64,000 bases of DNA from Faucicola osloensis_C (GTDB lineage Bacteria; Pseudomonadota; Gammaproteobacteria; Pseudomonadales; Moraxellaceae): assembly GCA_019353055.1 (NCBI GenBank), contig JABAHL010000010.1:1-64000 (forward strand). The letters run 5' to 3'. The translations under genes and the position numbers were made by a program. Of this stretch, positions 8,506 through 18,312 are shown in pieces. The notes beneath the pieces were generated by a model, which saw nothing but the letters and a program-made list of their open reading frames with translations, searched no databases and had not been told where the DNA came from. Each line of letters begins with the position of its first letter. Within the stretch, counting starts at the first letter, position 1.

Positions 8506-8653
8506 AACAGTACCTTTTTATGGTTATCTCATTGGTTTGATATAAGGGTTAAAATAAATTATTAAAAGTAAAACGGATGAAAATGTTAGAATAGCAAAGT
8601 TTACTCGCCATTCAAGTTAGGCAATGTAAACCAAGTTTCCGCTATCTAAAAAC

Positions 8654-8711
8654 CTGACAGTTTAAGCGTTCCTTAAGCGTTTCATTGTTGAAGCGCTCAT
8701 AAAACTGTCAG
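8654..8711. repeat. 10-bp inverted repeat before cmoA
   Basis: CTGACAGTTT (8654-8663) and AAACTGTCAG (8702-8711) are perfect inverted copies 38 bp apart. Between them TTAAGCGTT occurs twice in direct orientation. The element lies about 50 bp before cmoA and could fold in the leader RNA. Confidence 0.5.
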
Positions 8712-8759
8712 CGATACTAAGTCTTAGTAATGCTCAATCAGCCATAGTGAGTCAGCCGC

Positions 8760-9533
8760 ATGAGTCAGCCCCAAGCCAAACCACCCCTCGATACTTTATT
8801 TACCACGCCGCTAGATGCCAATGCGCGGTTTAGCTTTGATGAGCAAGTGGTGGCTTGTTTTCCCGATATGATTCGCCGTAGTGTGCCTGGGTATGGGCAG
8901 ATGCTCGCCATGTTGCCGATTTTTGCCAAACGCCATTGCCAGTTTCGCCAAACCAATAGTGACGGCAATAAAGTCAGCCGCGTCTATGATTTGGGCTGTT
9001 CACTCGGGGCGGTGAGTTTTGCGCTCGCAGGCGAGTTTGCGCCGCAAGATTTGCAAATCAAAGCCATTGATATCTCAGAGCCGATGATCGCCAAAGCGCA
9101 AAGTGTACTAATGCAGCATTATCCTGAGCATGATATCGAGCTGATTTGCGCCGATGTGTGTGAGGTGGCGTTTGAGCGGTGCGATATGATTGTGCTCAAT
9201 TTAACCTTGCAGTTTTTATCCCCTGATAAGCGCGAGCAGTTACTCAAACGCTGTTATGATGCGTTGGTTGAAGGCGGTATTTTGATTTTGACCGAAAAAA
9301 CCCATTTGCTCGATGAAGCGGACGATGCCTGGCGCGTTGAGCGTTATTATGATTTTAAACGTGCCAATGGCTATAGTGAGATGGAAATCAGCGGTAAACG
9401 CAATGCACTGGAGAATGTGCTTATCACCGATACCCTTGATTTTCATCATCAGCGTCTAGCAACAGTGGGGTTTGACCGCCATTTGACGTGGTTTCAGTTT
9501 TTAAACTTTGCGTCGATTATTGCGTTTAAGTGA
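8760..9533 (+). CDS. cmoA: carboxy-S-adenosyl-L-methionine synthase CmoA
   Basis: Makes carboxy-SAM from SAM and prephenate, the donor used by CmoB to modify U34 of tRNAs. Seen: a Rossmann methyltransferase fold with the SAM motif VYDLGCSLGAVSFAL (about residues 75-90), then DISEPMIAKA and a C-terminal region typical of CmoA. Length 257 is near the usual 245-250. It is followed 48 bp later by cmoB on the same strand, the standard pairing, so the two probably form one operon. Confidence 0.95.
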   Translation: MSQPQAKPPLDTLFTTPLDANARFSFDEQVVACFPDMIRRSVPGYGQMLAMLPIFAKRHCQFRQTNSDGNKVSRVYDLGCSLGAVSFALAGEFAPQDLQIKAIDISEPMIAKAQSVLMQHYPEHDIELICADVCEVAFERCDMIVLNLTLQFLSPDKREQLLKRCYDALVEGGILILTEKTHLLDEADDAWRVERYYDFKRANGYSEMEISGKRNALENVLITDTLDFHHQRLATVGFDRHLTWFQFLNFASIIAFK

Positions 9534-9581
9534 TAATTGCCTTTAAAAGATGAAAACCTGTCAATCCTAAAAGAGTCAACC

Positions 9582-10634
9582 ATGAACCACACCATCAAAA
9601 CTGCCGAAACCGACGTTTATCTTACCTTGCTGCAATTGGCGGAAAAATACCCAGTTGCCAATGAATGGCTTGCCCGGTTGCCCAACTGGCTGGCTACCAT
9701 CAAAGACAAATCACGCTACGCCCATGCGCCTTTTTATCAATCGCTCATTGAGCGCTTGCCCGTGGTTGACAACGCGCAAGTAGCGTTGAATCAACCCTGT
9801 ATCACCGCAGCATTGGATTGGCAAGAGAGTGAATACAAGCAAACCCAAGCGCTACTCAAACGTCTGATGCCGTGGCGTAAAGGCGGTTTTTTACTGGGTC
9901 GAGACGACCTGCAAATCCATATTGATACCGAATGGCGCAGTGATTGGAAATGGGATAGGGTATTGCCGCATATCAGCCCACTTTACGGCAAACGCGTGTT
10001 AGACGTGGGCGGCGGTTCGGGTTATCACGGCTGGCGTATGGCGGGCGCAGGGGCAAGCACGGTGATTGTGATTGACCCATCGTGTCTGTTTTATCACCAG
10101 TTTATGGCGATTCGGCATTTCGTCAGAGACGCTGACCGTAACGATTTTGGACGCAACAGGGTGCACTATGTGCCCGTACCGCTTGAAGCCTTGCCCAATC
10201 CTAGCTTGACTAGCGGACAAGCAGGGCTGTTCCATACCGTGTTTAGTATGGGCGTGCTGTATCACCGCGCGTCACCGTTTGAGCATCTTGAGCAATTATA
10301 CCATCAGTTAGCAAAAGGCGGAGAATTGGTACTAGAAACCTTGGTGATTGAAGGGGATACGACATCCGTGCTAGTGCCAAGTGAGCGCTATGCACAGATG
10401 AATAACGTGTATTTTATCCCATCGGTTGCGGCACTGTCGCTATGGCTGTACAAAGTAGGCTTTGTGGATGTGCGCTGTGTCGATGTGGATGTGACATCGA
10501 CGGATGAACAACGCAAAACCGACTGGATGGATTATCAATCTTTAAGCGATTTTCTTGACCCCAATGATAGCAGCAAAACCATCGAGGGCTATCAACGCCC
10601 GACCCGTGCGGTGATGATAGCCAAACGACCGTAA
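9582..10634 (+). CDS. cmoB: tRNA U34 carboxymethyltransferase CmoB
   Basis: Transfers the carboxymethyl group from carboxy-SAM to 5-hydroxyuridine-34 in tRNA, forming cmo5U and widening wobble decoding. Seen: the long N-terminal region of CmoB with the GGFLLGRDDLQIHIDTEWRSDWKWDRV stretch, then the SAM-binding motif VLDVGGGSGYHGWRMAG (about residues 138-154) and the FSMGVLYHRASP motif. I start at the ATG at 9582 rather than the upstream TTG at 9537; this gives 350 residues, near the family's 323-330. It follows cmoA directly. Confidence 0.95.
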   Translation: MNHTIKTAETDVYLTLLQLAEKYPVANEWLARLPNWLATIKDKSRYAHAPFYQSLIERLPVVDNAQVALNQPCITAALDWQESEYKQTQALLKRLMPWRKGGFLLGRDDLQIHIDTEWRSDWKWDRVLPHISPLYGKRVLDVGGGSGYHGWRMAGAGASTVIVIDPSCLFYHQFMAIRHFVRDADRNDFGRNRVHYVPVPLEALPNPSLTSGQAGLFHTVFSMGVLYHRASPFEHLEQLYHQLAKGGELVLETLVIEGDTTSVLVPSERYAQMNNVYFIPSVAALSLWLYKVGFVDVRCVDVDVTSTDEQRKTDWMDYQSLSDFLDPNDSSKTIEGYQRPTRAVMIAKRP

Positions 10635-10713
10635 CGGTACATGAACAAGTAACAAATGTAATGTAGTTTGGGGTAATGGCGTTTTAGGCTAGTGAGGTTT
10701 AGCGTAGGAGACT

Positions 10714-10932
10714 TTAAAGCGTCCTACTAAAATACCACTCCAAGACCATTTTGATGAGAAAGCCAAAAAAACCGCCGCCCAGTGCCAAAAAAATCCAAAA
10801 TGTGCCTTGTTTGCCTGCATTGTTTTTCTTGGAAATATCGTACATGATAAAAAATAAAAACGCGATAAAGATAGGTAGCAGCACATACATGCCAAGTTTG
10901 GTGATTAACTCACTAGAGACTAAAACAAACAT
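10714..10932 (-). CDS. DUF2788 family small membrane protein
   Basis: A 72-residue protein with two hydrophobic helices (about 14-32 and 46-64) separated by a short basic loop (SKKNNAGKQG), so an inner-membrane hairpin is likely. The sequence fits DUF2788, a small family of unknown function found in Moraxellaceae and Pseudomonas relatives. The start ATG follows a GGATAATAAC stretch. It converges with cmoB and diverges from argS. Overlapping frames on the same strand are not supported. Confidence 0.8.
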   Translation of the reverse strand: MFVLVSSELITKLGMYVLLPIFIAFLFFIMYDISKKNNAGKQGTFWIFLALGGGFFGFLIKMVLEWYFSRTL

Positions 10933-11198
10933 GTTATTATCCTATGATTGTCATCAGACATTACAAAATTTTAGCGCATATTATACGCCAAAAAACCGCG
11001 TTTCCTTGTAATGGCATGTATCTTTTGACAGGATTATAATGAAAAAACCATCAAAAATTGGTATATTGAACGCCAAAATCAATCCCCATCGATTGTGAGC
11101 GAGTGATAGCCTCAAATCAATGGTGATTCATTGATTTATCGTGCTTTTTTAGCTATCAATCCTGCAACAAAACCTGTAAGCCAACAAAGAGAATTTCC

Positions 11199-13016
11199 AT
11201 GTCAGAACAACAACCCGTCATTTCGCAAGCCTTAGCATTAGTGGTGGAATCACTAAAACAACAGCAAATTTTGCCAATCGATTGGGTTGATAACAGTACC
11301 ATCAGCCGCACCAAAGACCAAGCGCACGGCGATTTTGCCAGTAACCTTGCGATGATAGCTGCCAAGACTGCCAAGAAAAACCCGCGTGAACTGGCACAAA
11401 CCATCGTGGCGATGTTGCCTGCTTCAAACATGATTAGCAAAGTTGAGATTGCAGGACCGGGGTTTATTAACTTTTTCTTAGATGATAACGCGCGTTTTGC
11501 TATCTTAGACACCATTATGGAGCAAAAAGGCGACTTCGGTACATCCGAAGAATTTGCCGGTCAAAAAATCCAAGTCGAATTTGTCTCTGCCAACCCAACC
11601 TCAAGCCTGCACGTGGGTCACGGTCGCGGTGCTGCGTTTGGCATGAGCGTGGCCAATTTACTAGAGGCGGTTGGCTACCAAGTCGGGCGAGAGTATTATG
11701 TCAATGATGCAGGTCGTCAGATGGATATTTTGGCAACCAGTACCTATTTGCGCTACCTTGAGCTGTGCGGTGAGCCAATTGTATTTCCCACCAATGCGTA
11801 CCAAGGCGATTATGTCAAAGATATTGCCAAACCCATCAAAAAACAGCATGGCGATAGCCTAAAAACCGCTTGGGCACATATGCTACTCAATGTACCTGCC
11901 GATGCCGAGTACCAAATCGATGCCAACGGCGAAAAAGTATGTGTCTCAGGTGATAAAGAAGCCCATATTGACGGGCTAATTGCCAATGCCAAAGCCAATT
12001 TGGGCGATAATTATCAGATTTTTCATGAAGCCGCACTTAGTACCATCTTGGCAGATATCCAAGATGATTTGGCGGATTTTAATGTCCATTTTGACCAATG
12101 GTTTAGCGAAAAATCGATCCAAGATGCCATTGTGCCTGCTTTGGAGTTATTAGAACAGCGAGGGTTTTTATACCAAAAAGACGGCAACTTGTGGTTTAAA
12201 TCCACCGAATTTGACGATGAAAAAGACCGTGTCGTCCGCCGTGCCAATGGTCAATTTACTTATTTTGCCTCGGATATCGCCTACCACAAAGACAAGCTTG
12301 ACCGCGGCTATGACAAAATTATTGATGTGTGGGGCTCAGACCACCACGGCTACATCAAACGCGTTAAAGCGGCGCTCACTGCGATGGGCTACGATGCCCA
12401 GCGTATGGATGTAATTTTGGTGCAGTTTGTCACCCTATGGCGCGGTACAGAGCAAATCCAGATGTCATCACGCTCAGGTCAGTTTGTGACCTTACGTGAG
12501 CTGCGTCAAGAAGTCGGCAATGATGCCGCGCGCTTTTATTATGTCGCGCGTAAACCAGAACAGCACATTGACTTTGACTTAGAACTTGCCAAATCGCATA
12601 CCAAAGATAATGCGGTGTATTATATTCAATATGCCCATGCGCGTATTTGCCGTGTGCTTGAGCGTACTGAAGAGCGTGGTATCAAAGTCGATGACAGAGC
12701 CGGCAAAGCCCAGCAACATCTGTTGACCCAACCTGTTGAAACGGATTTATTGAGCTTACTGGCTTCTTACCCTGAGGTGCTACGCCGTGCTGCGGTCAAC
12801 TATGAGCCGCATTTATTGACCAATTACCTCAAAGATTTGGCAAGCTTGTTCCACGGTTGGTACAACGATAACCGTATTTTACCCAAAGATGGCGAAACCC
12901 CGACCCAAGACGAGCTTGACTTGATGCAGGCGCGTCTGCGGTTATCAAAGTCGGTACGCCAAGTGATTCAAAACGGCTTAATTTTGCTCGGATTAACGGC
13001 ACCAACCAGTATGTGA
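11199..13016 (+). CDS. argS: arginyl-tRNA synthetase
   Basis: Class I synthetase that charges tRNA-Arg. Seen: the N-terminal additional domain, the HIGH-type motif in SSLHVGHGRGAAFG (about residues 131-144), a KMSKS-like element in QMSSRSGQFVTL (no canonical lysine, as is common in ArgRS), and the C-terminal anticodon-binding DALR domain ending LGLTAPTSM. The 605-residue length is slightly above E. coli's 577. The start ATG is preceded by AGAG. The upstream 10933-11198 gap contains several TATA-like boxes but no promoter I can defend. The SPOR gene follows 56 bp later. Confidence 0.97.
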   Translation: MSEQQPVISQALALVVESLKQQQILPIDWVDNSTISRTKDQAHGDFASNLAMIAAKTAKKNPRELAQTIVAMLPASNMISKVEIAGPGFINFFLDDNARFAILDTIMEQKGDFGTSEEFAGQKIQVEFVSANPTSSLHVGHGRGAAFGMSVANLLEAVGYQVGREYYVNDAGRQMDILATSTYLRYLELCGEPIVFPTNAYQGDYVKDIAKPIKKQHGDSLKTAWAHMLLNVPADAEYQIDANGEKVCVSGDKEAHIDGLIANAKANLGDNYQIFHEAALSTILADIQDDLADFNVHFDQWFSEKSIQDAIVPALELLEQRGFLYQKDGNLWFKSTEFDDEKDRVVRRANGQFTYFASDIAYHKDKLDRGYDKIIDVWGSDHHGYIKRVKAALTAMGYDAQRMDVILVQFVTLWRGTEQIQMSSRSGQFVTLRELRQEVGNDAARFYYVARKPEQHIDFDLELAKSHTKDNAVYYIQYAHARICRVLERTEERGIKVDDRAGKAQQHLLTQPVETDLLSLLASYPEVLRRAAVNYEPHLLTNYLKDLASLFHGWYNDNRILPKDGETPTQDELDLMQARLRLSKSVRQVIQNGLILLGLTAPTSM

Positions 13017-13078
13017 TATGATTAAGATACGCTAAAAATGCTGTAATATTACCGTATCCCATGTCGTAGGAGATGATG

Positions 13079-13804
13079 ATGGCAAGACCCAAAGGAGCGA
13101 CCCCGCGTAAAGCGCCAAGCACGATGTCGTTTTTTGCTGCCATGTTGGTGGGCATGATATTGACCGTGGGGATTGGTCTGTTTGTTTATTTGTGGAATCC
13201 ATTTAACCAAGGCAAAACCACGAGCAGCGACGAAGCGCCGATGGTGCAGCCAAAGGTGCAAGACAAACCCAAAACCAATAACTACGAGTTCTATGATCTG
13301 CTCAAAGAACAGCAGGTCAGTGCCGTTCCAGACGAGGCCGCTGCTAGTCAGCCAGTCTCGGCGCAGCCTGATGTGGTGTTGACCCAACCTGACAGCCCCA
13401 GTGCGCCCAAATCAGCGAATGTCAGCGTGGTCGATAATCCGTTGTTGTCTGATGATAACGGTACCAAGCCACGCGCTTCAGCCAACAATAGCACGATAGA
13501 CACTAGCACCGCTGCCGATGACAAAAGCAGTGCCGATGCCATTGTCATTGGCAATGAAGAGCCTACGCGGACTTATATCTTGCAAATCAATAGCTTTGAT
13601 AATGCTGATGATGCCGATAAACGCCGTGCTGAAGTGCTAATGGCGGGGGTAGATGCCCAAATCGTCAAAAAACGCTTAAACAATGACCAAATTGTCTATC
13701 AAGTCATTTCTCGCGCCATGAGTAGCCCAGAGATGGCGGCGCAAGCGCAGCGCCAACTACAAAATAGCCGCATTGATTCACTGATTGTTGAGCAGCGTCG
13801 CTAG
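13079..13804 (+). CDS. SPOR-domain membrane protein (FtsN-like)
   Basis: A bitopic inner-membrane protein: a short basic cytoplasmic N-terminus, a single transmembrane helix (about residues 17-40, FFAAMLVGMILTVGIGLFVYLW), a Pro/Ser/Asp-rich periplasmic linker (about 50-155), and a C-terminal SPOR domain (about 160-240, beginning YILQINSFDNADDADKRRAEV) of the type that binds denuded septal glycan. This is the layout of FtsN and its relatives. The gene sits next to argS, as FtsN-like genes do in Pseudomonas and Acinetobacter relatives. Three ATGs stand in tandem (13073, 13076, 13079); the third is at the best distance from TAGGAG. 241 residues. Confidence 0.85.
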   Translation: MARPKGATPRKAPSTMSFFAAMLVGMILTVGIGLFVYLWNPFNQGKTTSSDEAPMVQPKVQDKPKTNNYEFYDLLKEQQVSAVPDEAAASQPVSAQPDVVLTQPDSPSAPKSANVSVVDNPLLSDDNGTKPRASANNSTIDTSTAADDKSSADAIVIGNEEPTRTYILQINSFDNADDADKRRAEVLMAGVDAQIVKKRLNNDQIVYQVISRAMSSPEMAAQAQRQLQNSRIDSLIVEQRR

Positions 13805-13818
13805 GCTGATTTGCATGT

Positions 13819-13851
13819 AAAAAAACCGTGTTGTGATAACACGGTTTTTTA
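13819..13851. terminator. bidirectional terminator
   Basis: Stem AAACCGTGTT and AACACGGTTT with a short loop (about 13823-13847), flanked by A- and T-runs. It lies between the convergent SPOR gene and plsB and can serve both. Confidence 0.9.
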
Positions 13852-13864
13852 TTGTTCGGTGGCA

Positions 13865-16600
13865 TTAAGCTTTTTTACGACTAAATTTGCGTTGCTTTTT
13901 GTTTTGCAGTTCAGTCAACGTGCGTTTGATTTCTTCATCAGTCAGTTGTGAAATTTGCTGTAAGATATGCATCACGTCCATATTAAGGATAAATCGCGCG
14001 CTTTTTGCCATGGTATGAATGCGAGCATCAAACTCAATCACCCCGCTGGCCGACACCGTAATATACCCTAGACGCTCTAGCGCATCCATAAAGCTAGTAA
14101 ACAAGGCACGGTCAAAAAAATCTGGCATGTCATCTTCATATAGCACGGATAGACGCTGACCGAGCAGATGACCCAAATCAATCACTTGATCTTTGGTAAG
14201 TTTGCCTGAGCCTTGCTGACTCAGCAGCGCAAGTACCATAAAGTAGCGCTCTAGACTTTGCTCAACTGAGTTGGCAAGTACTGTCAACTGCTGATAGCTA
14301 CGGGTATTCGGCTCTGGCGTGGTCAGGATGCGATGACCATCCGCATTCACCCCTTTGTCCACGATGATATTTTCTTCGACTAAAGTATCGATATGCTCAC
14401 GTAAAGTGTCATTTAGAGTGCGCAGTGGGTATTTCAAAAACAACTCTGCTTGCAAGAAGGGATACATGATACCTACCACCCGCTCAATGGTGTTTAGGCT
14501 CATGGTGCCATTACGCTGTATCAATGAGGCACACAGTGACGCGATGATATAAATATGCAAAATATTGTTGCGAAAATAGCTCAGTAGCGGCGCTTGACCG
14601 TCCGCAATACGAATCAAGTCACCGAGCACATGGGGGGTGCGCTGGATGAGTTTAAGCTTGACACCATAATTGATAATGGCTTCTGGGCTTTGCTGGGTGA
14701 TTGACACATCATCATCATACGGGATTTTTTCTGCAATGCGTTGATACAGCGCCAACTGTTCACGACAGCTTTGCTCATCGAGTGCGCCATGGGGCGTGTC
14801 GAGCAGTACCAAAGATAGCAAAGTGACTGGATTAAGCACCGCAGAGCGGTTGATACGCTGCATGATTTTGATGCTCAAATTGTCAATCATGTGAGTGACA
14901 TTGGCAGGCATATCACTATCGGTACGATCTTTGGGTAGGGTGTTTGGGGCAACCTCAAATTTTTTCATAAAATCAGCTAGATACAGCGGCTGACCAAAAC
15001 TGACGTGCACATGACCAAAGATACGCTCGATTTTTCGGCTGGCTTTTAACAGACCGAGTAGCGACTCAGATTCTTTGGGCTTACCTTTAAGCTCGCCTAT
15101 ATAAGTGCCGCCTTCCATAATACGTTCATAACCGATGTAGGTCGGGATAAAGACAATCGGTTTGCCCGCTTGGCGTAGATGGCTTTGTACCGTCATCGCT
15201 AACATTCCTTTTTTGGGCGGTAACAAGCGACCTGAGCGCGAGCGGCCGCCTTCGATGAAGTACTCAATCGGCGTGTTGCGTATCAGCATACTATGCACGT
15301 ATTCACGAAACACCGCAGAGTAAAGCGGATTGCCTTTAAAACTGCGACGCATAAAGAAAGCACCGCCATTGCGTAATATTTGACCTAGCACGGGGATGTT
15401 TAGGTTCTCGCCTGCAGCAACGTAGGGCACACGCAGCCCACGTTTATAAATCACGTATGACAGCAACAGATAGTCCATGTGACTGCGGTGGCAAGGCACA
15501 TAGATGATTTCATAATCGGATGCCAGTTCGCGTACCCGCTCAAAGTGCGCGACTTCAACCCCGTCATACAACTGTGTCCAAAGCCAGGTCAAAAAGCGAT
15601 CAAAAAAGCGCACGGTTGCAGACGAGTAATCACTGGCTATCTCATTTAAATAACTACGAGCGAGTTTGCGGCTTTTGGCGAGTTCACGCGAGTTTTCTTT
15701 GCTATCGATATTGATGGCATGCTGAATGGCAGGGGTATACAGAATTTTATCGACCACGTTGCGACGGTCTGATAAGTCAGGACCCAAGATGGCTTCTTGT
15801 TGTTTATCCAGATAACCTTCTAAACGCTGCTGTACCTGTGCAGCGACGGTGTGTAAATGATGGCGGTCGTTACTAGCAGCATCAGTAGATGCCAGGCTAT
15901 CTGATTGCAGCGCAGGGTTTTTGCTGATCTCATCTTCGATAATGCCACGCAAATCTTTGGGTGGGTGAAACTGCACATAGGTATCTCGCCCTTTGACCCC
16001 GATATTAAATAGCTGTTTACTGATGGTGGGTACTTGCCATTCATCAGCGGTGAGCAGGTTAAATAGCGAATCTTCTTTTTCTGGCGCGCGTCCCCACAAG
16101 ATGGTGACAGGGATAAAATCAATTTTTAGCGTTGGGTATCGCTCGACGGCTTCAATCAAACGTAATAGGCGAGGTGAGAATACAGGGTTGTTATCAGACA
16201 GTTTTTCTGTTTTATGGTGATGCAAAAAAATCATTGCGGTATTTTCATCAATACCATGCGCCCGATCGATGACATTGGCTAGGGCAGGGGGTAGGTTGTA
16301 TTGTTTGGTTTCTAGGTCAATTAAAATACTGTTGCTACGAGAATATTCTTTGAGCACATAAAAGGTGAGTCGCTGGCTTGAGGTGCCGCTATCGCTAGCT
16401 GGCGCTAGCTTATCATCGCTAACATCGGTGCTAGCTTGGCTAATATTGGGGATGTCGCCGATAAGTTTGGGTTTGACGGCGAGCCCCAAGAGTTTGCCAG
16501 AGACTTGTCGGTATAGATTTTTTAATAGCGGGGTCGCAGCAGGATGGGTACCTTTGTTGTTCGCTTCGGTAGTGCCTGAATTTTTCCCTACGTGATTCAT
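13865..16600 (-). CDS. plsB: glycerol-3-phosphate 1-O-acyltransferase PlsB
   Basis: Acylates sn-glycerol-3-phosphate at position 1, the first step of phospholipid synthesis, at the inner membrane. Acyltransferase block I is HRSHMDYLLLSY (HX4D), block II has GGAFFMRRSF, and block III has FIEGGRSRSGRLLPPKKGML. The 911-residue protein is longer than E. coli PlsB (807); the extra length is partly an N-terminal, poorly conserved stretch (residues 1-80). It is divergent from tesB, sharing a 184-bp upstream region. Confidence 0.95.
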   Translation of the reverse strand: MNHVGKNSGTTEANNKGTHPAATPLLKNLYRQVSGKLLGLAVKPKLIGDIPNISQASTDVSDDKLAPASDSGTSSQRLTFYVLKEYSRSNSILIDLETKQYNLPPALANVIDRAHGIDENTAMIFLHHHKTEKLSDNNPVFSPRLLRLIEAVERYPTLKIDFIPVTILWGRAPEKEDSLFNLLTADEWQVPTISKQLFNIGVKGRDTYVQFHPPKDLRGIIEDEISKNPALQSDSLASTDAASNDRHHLHTVAAQVQQRLEGYLDKQQEAILGPDLSDRRNVVDKILYTPAIQHAINIDSKENSRELAKSRKLARSYLNEIASDYSSATVRFFDRFLTWLWTQLYDGVEVAHFERVRELASDYEIIYVPCHRSHMDYLLLSYVIYKRGLRVPYVAAGENLNIPVLGQILRNGGAFFMRRSFKGNPLYSAVFREYVHSMLIRNTPIEYFIEGGRSRSGRLLPPKKGMLAMTVQSHLRQAGKPIVFIPTYIGYERIMEGGTYIGELKGKPKESESLLGLLKASRKIERIFGHVHVSFGQPLYLADFMKKFEVAPNTLPKDRTDSDMPANVTHMIDNLSIKIMQRINRSAVLNPVTLLSLVLLDTPHGALDEQSCREQLALYQRIAEKIPYDDDVSITQQSPEAIINYGVKLKLIQRTPHVLGDLIRIADGQAPLLSYFRNNILHIYIIASLCASLIQRNGTMSLNTIERVVGIMYPFLQAELFLKYPLRTLNDTLREHIDTLVEENIIVDKGVNADGHRILTTPEPNTRSYQQLTVLANSVEQSLERYFMVLALLSQQGSGKLTKDQVIDLGHLLGQRLSVLYEDDMPDFFDRALFTSFMDALERLGYITVSASGVIEFDARIHTMAKSARFILNMDVMHILQQISQLTDEEIKRTLTELQNKKQRKFSRKKA

Positions 16601-16723
16601 AGTATGCCTAGTGATTGCGTGAGTTTTTTCGTAAGTTTTTTAAAGATAAATACAAGGTTTAAAAAATGTCTTATCATGCCATAGATTGATGAATTTCTAA
16701 ACCTTATCACGCAAAAATTCTTG

Positions 16724-16729
16724 TATAAT
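16724..16729 (+). promoter_or_regulatory. -10 box of the tesB promoter
   Basis: A consensus TATAAT at 16724-16729 overlaps the first possible ATG of the tesB frame (16728). Transcription starting from it would begin around 16736, which excludes that ATG and supports a downstream start. No clear -35 is visible. Confidence 0.5.
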
Positions 16730-16784
16730 GAGTGACTTTAATCCATTTTATCTACCCAAAATAACGTTAATGATAAGAGTGTCT

Positions 16785-17750
16785 ATGGCAAGCCAGCAAG
16801 ATATAAACAATACCCATACGATTGATATCACTCACCAACCACAGGTGCCGGTAACGCAGCAGCTTGAGCAGCAAGCGATTTGGCAACAATTAGTCACGCA
16901 GTTATTAGAAACCTTAACCCTCGTGCCGTATCAAGACAATGTATTTATTGGGCAAAGCCACGATTATGTCGGCGCGCGTATTTTTGGTGGGCAAGTACTG
17001 GGACAAGCATTGATGGCAGCCAGCCATACTGTGGAGCATTTTAAACCTTGCCACTCATTTCATGGCTATTTTTTGCGCGGTGGCGATATCAATAAGCCTG
17101 TATATTACCAAGTCGAGAAATTACGTGATGGTCGTAGTCTTGCTTCACGTCAAGTGACAGCACGCCAATATGATGACGATAACCAACCGAGCATAATTTT
17201 TACCATGATGGCGTCTTTTTCACCGTTTGAAGAAGGGCTTGAGTACCAAGAAACCATGCCAAATTTTCCAAGTCCAGACACGCTGCTGACCGAGCAACAG
17301 CTCAAAGACCAAGTGGTAGGCAAAATCCCCGATGCCCTAAAAGCGCGCTTTATGCGCCATCGTCATATCGAAATCAAACCGATACAGCCGCGTGACCCCA
17401 TTCATCCAAAAATCATGCAACCTAGCCAAGCTAATTGGCTGCGTATTCCGCAGCTGGGTAAACAGTCAATTCAAGTGCAACAAGCACTGCTCGCATTTTC
17501 TTCTGATTTTTATTTGATTGGCACGGGGCTGATGCCACACGGGATTAGCTTTATGACTAAAGGCTTGCAAGCAGCAAGTATCGACCATAGTATGCATTTT
17601 CACCGCCCATTTGATATGAATGATTGGTTACTCTACAACATGTGGTGCGATACCACATCACAGTCAAAAAGCCTAAACCACGGTCAATTTTGGCAAAATG
17701 GCAAATTGGTCGCCACAACCCAGCAGCAAGGGTTAATGCGACTGCGCTAG
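16785..17750 (+). CDS. tesB: acyl-CoA thioesterase II
   Basis: Hydrolyses medium- and long-chain acyl-CoA in the cytoplasm. Two tandem hot-dog domains are visible. The first has the family motif ARIFGGQVLGQALMAASHTV and the second ends in DHSMHFHRPFDMNDWLLY, with the Asp and Thr/Gln catalytic region typical of TesB. The open frame begins at 16728, but a -10 box covers that ATG, so 16770 or 16785 is more likely. I chose 16785 (321 residues; E. coli TesB has 286). A second, unrelated thioesterase gene follows. Confidence 0.92.
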   Translation: MASQQDINNTHTIDITHQPQVPVTQQLEQQAIWQQLVTQLLETLTLVPYQDNVFIGQSHDYVGARIFGGQVLGQALMAASHTVEHFKPCHSFHGYFLRGGDINKPVYYQVEKLRDGRSLASRQVTARQYDDDNQPSIIFTMMASFSPFEEGLEYQETMPNFPSPDTLLTEQQLKDQVVGKIPDALKARFMRHRHIEIKPIQPRDPIHPKIMQPSQANWLRIPQLGKQSIQVQQALLAFSSDFYLIGTGLMPHGISFMTKGLQAASIDHSMHFHRPFDMNDWLLYNMWCDTTSQSKSLNHGQFWQNGKLVATTQQQGLMRLR

Positions 17751-17804
17751 TGATTCAATAGTTTTTACCTTTTGTTAAATAGTAGTCGTATAAGAGAGAA
17801 AAAT

Positions 17805-18278
17805 ATGTCCAATCCCCCAATGAGTGATGCCGTCCGCCAAAACATCGCCCAACAACACAATCACCCATTAAAAGGCTTTTCTGTTATCTATGAGCAAAAA
17901 GTGGAATGGGGTGATATGGATGCGTTCAATCATGTCAATAACGTGGTGTATTACAACTATGCCCAGCGCGCGCGTATCCACTACCTTGAACAAGTTGATA
18001 TGTTTAACTTACAAACCCATACCGTGATTGCTTCGTCATCTTGCCAGTATTTGAATTCGGTCACTTTCCCCGATGTGCTTTGGATTGGCATTCGTGCCAA
18101 AAAAATAGGCAATACCAGTCTGACCCATGACTATGTTTACTTTAGCACGGCCCAGCAAAAAGTCGTCGCCACCGCATCGTCCGTCATTGTGTTTTTTGAC
18201 CAAACCGGCAAAAACAAACAACCGATTTCTGATAGTCAGCGCCAACAACTTGCCGAGTTAGAAAGTCATACGGTTTAA
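17805..18278 (+). CDS. hot-dog thioesterase, 4HBT family (YbgC/FadM-like)
   Basis: A single-domain acyl-CoA thioesterase of 157 residues. The 4-hydroxybenzoyl-CoA thioesterase signature is clear: VEWGDMDAFNHVNNVVYYNYAQRARI, where Asp is the catalytic residue. The start at 17805 follows AAGAGAG; an upstream TTG (17772) is less likely. It lies 54 bp after tesB on the same strand, so the two probably share transcription. Substrate unknown: long-chain acyl-CoA (FadM-like) or short-chain is possible. A strong terminator follows. Confidence 0.88.
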   Translation: MSNPPMSDAVRQNIAQQHNHPLKGFSVIYEQKVEWGDMDAFNHVNNVVYYNYAQRARIHYLEQVDMFNLQTHTVIASSSCQYLNSVTFPDVLWIGIRAKKIGNTSLTHDYVYFSTAQQKVVATASSVIVFFDQTGKNKQPISDSQRQQLAELESHTV

Positions 18279-18312
18279 CTGTTGCTAAAATTTAACTTTT
18301 ACTAAAATTGTT

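Noticed and set aside
10689..10895. Alternative minus-strand frame overlapping the DUF2788 gene
   Set aside because: The 72-residue frame matches a known small membrane family, so the overlapping one is a shadow.
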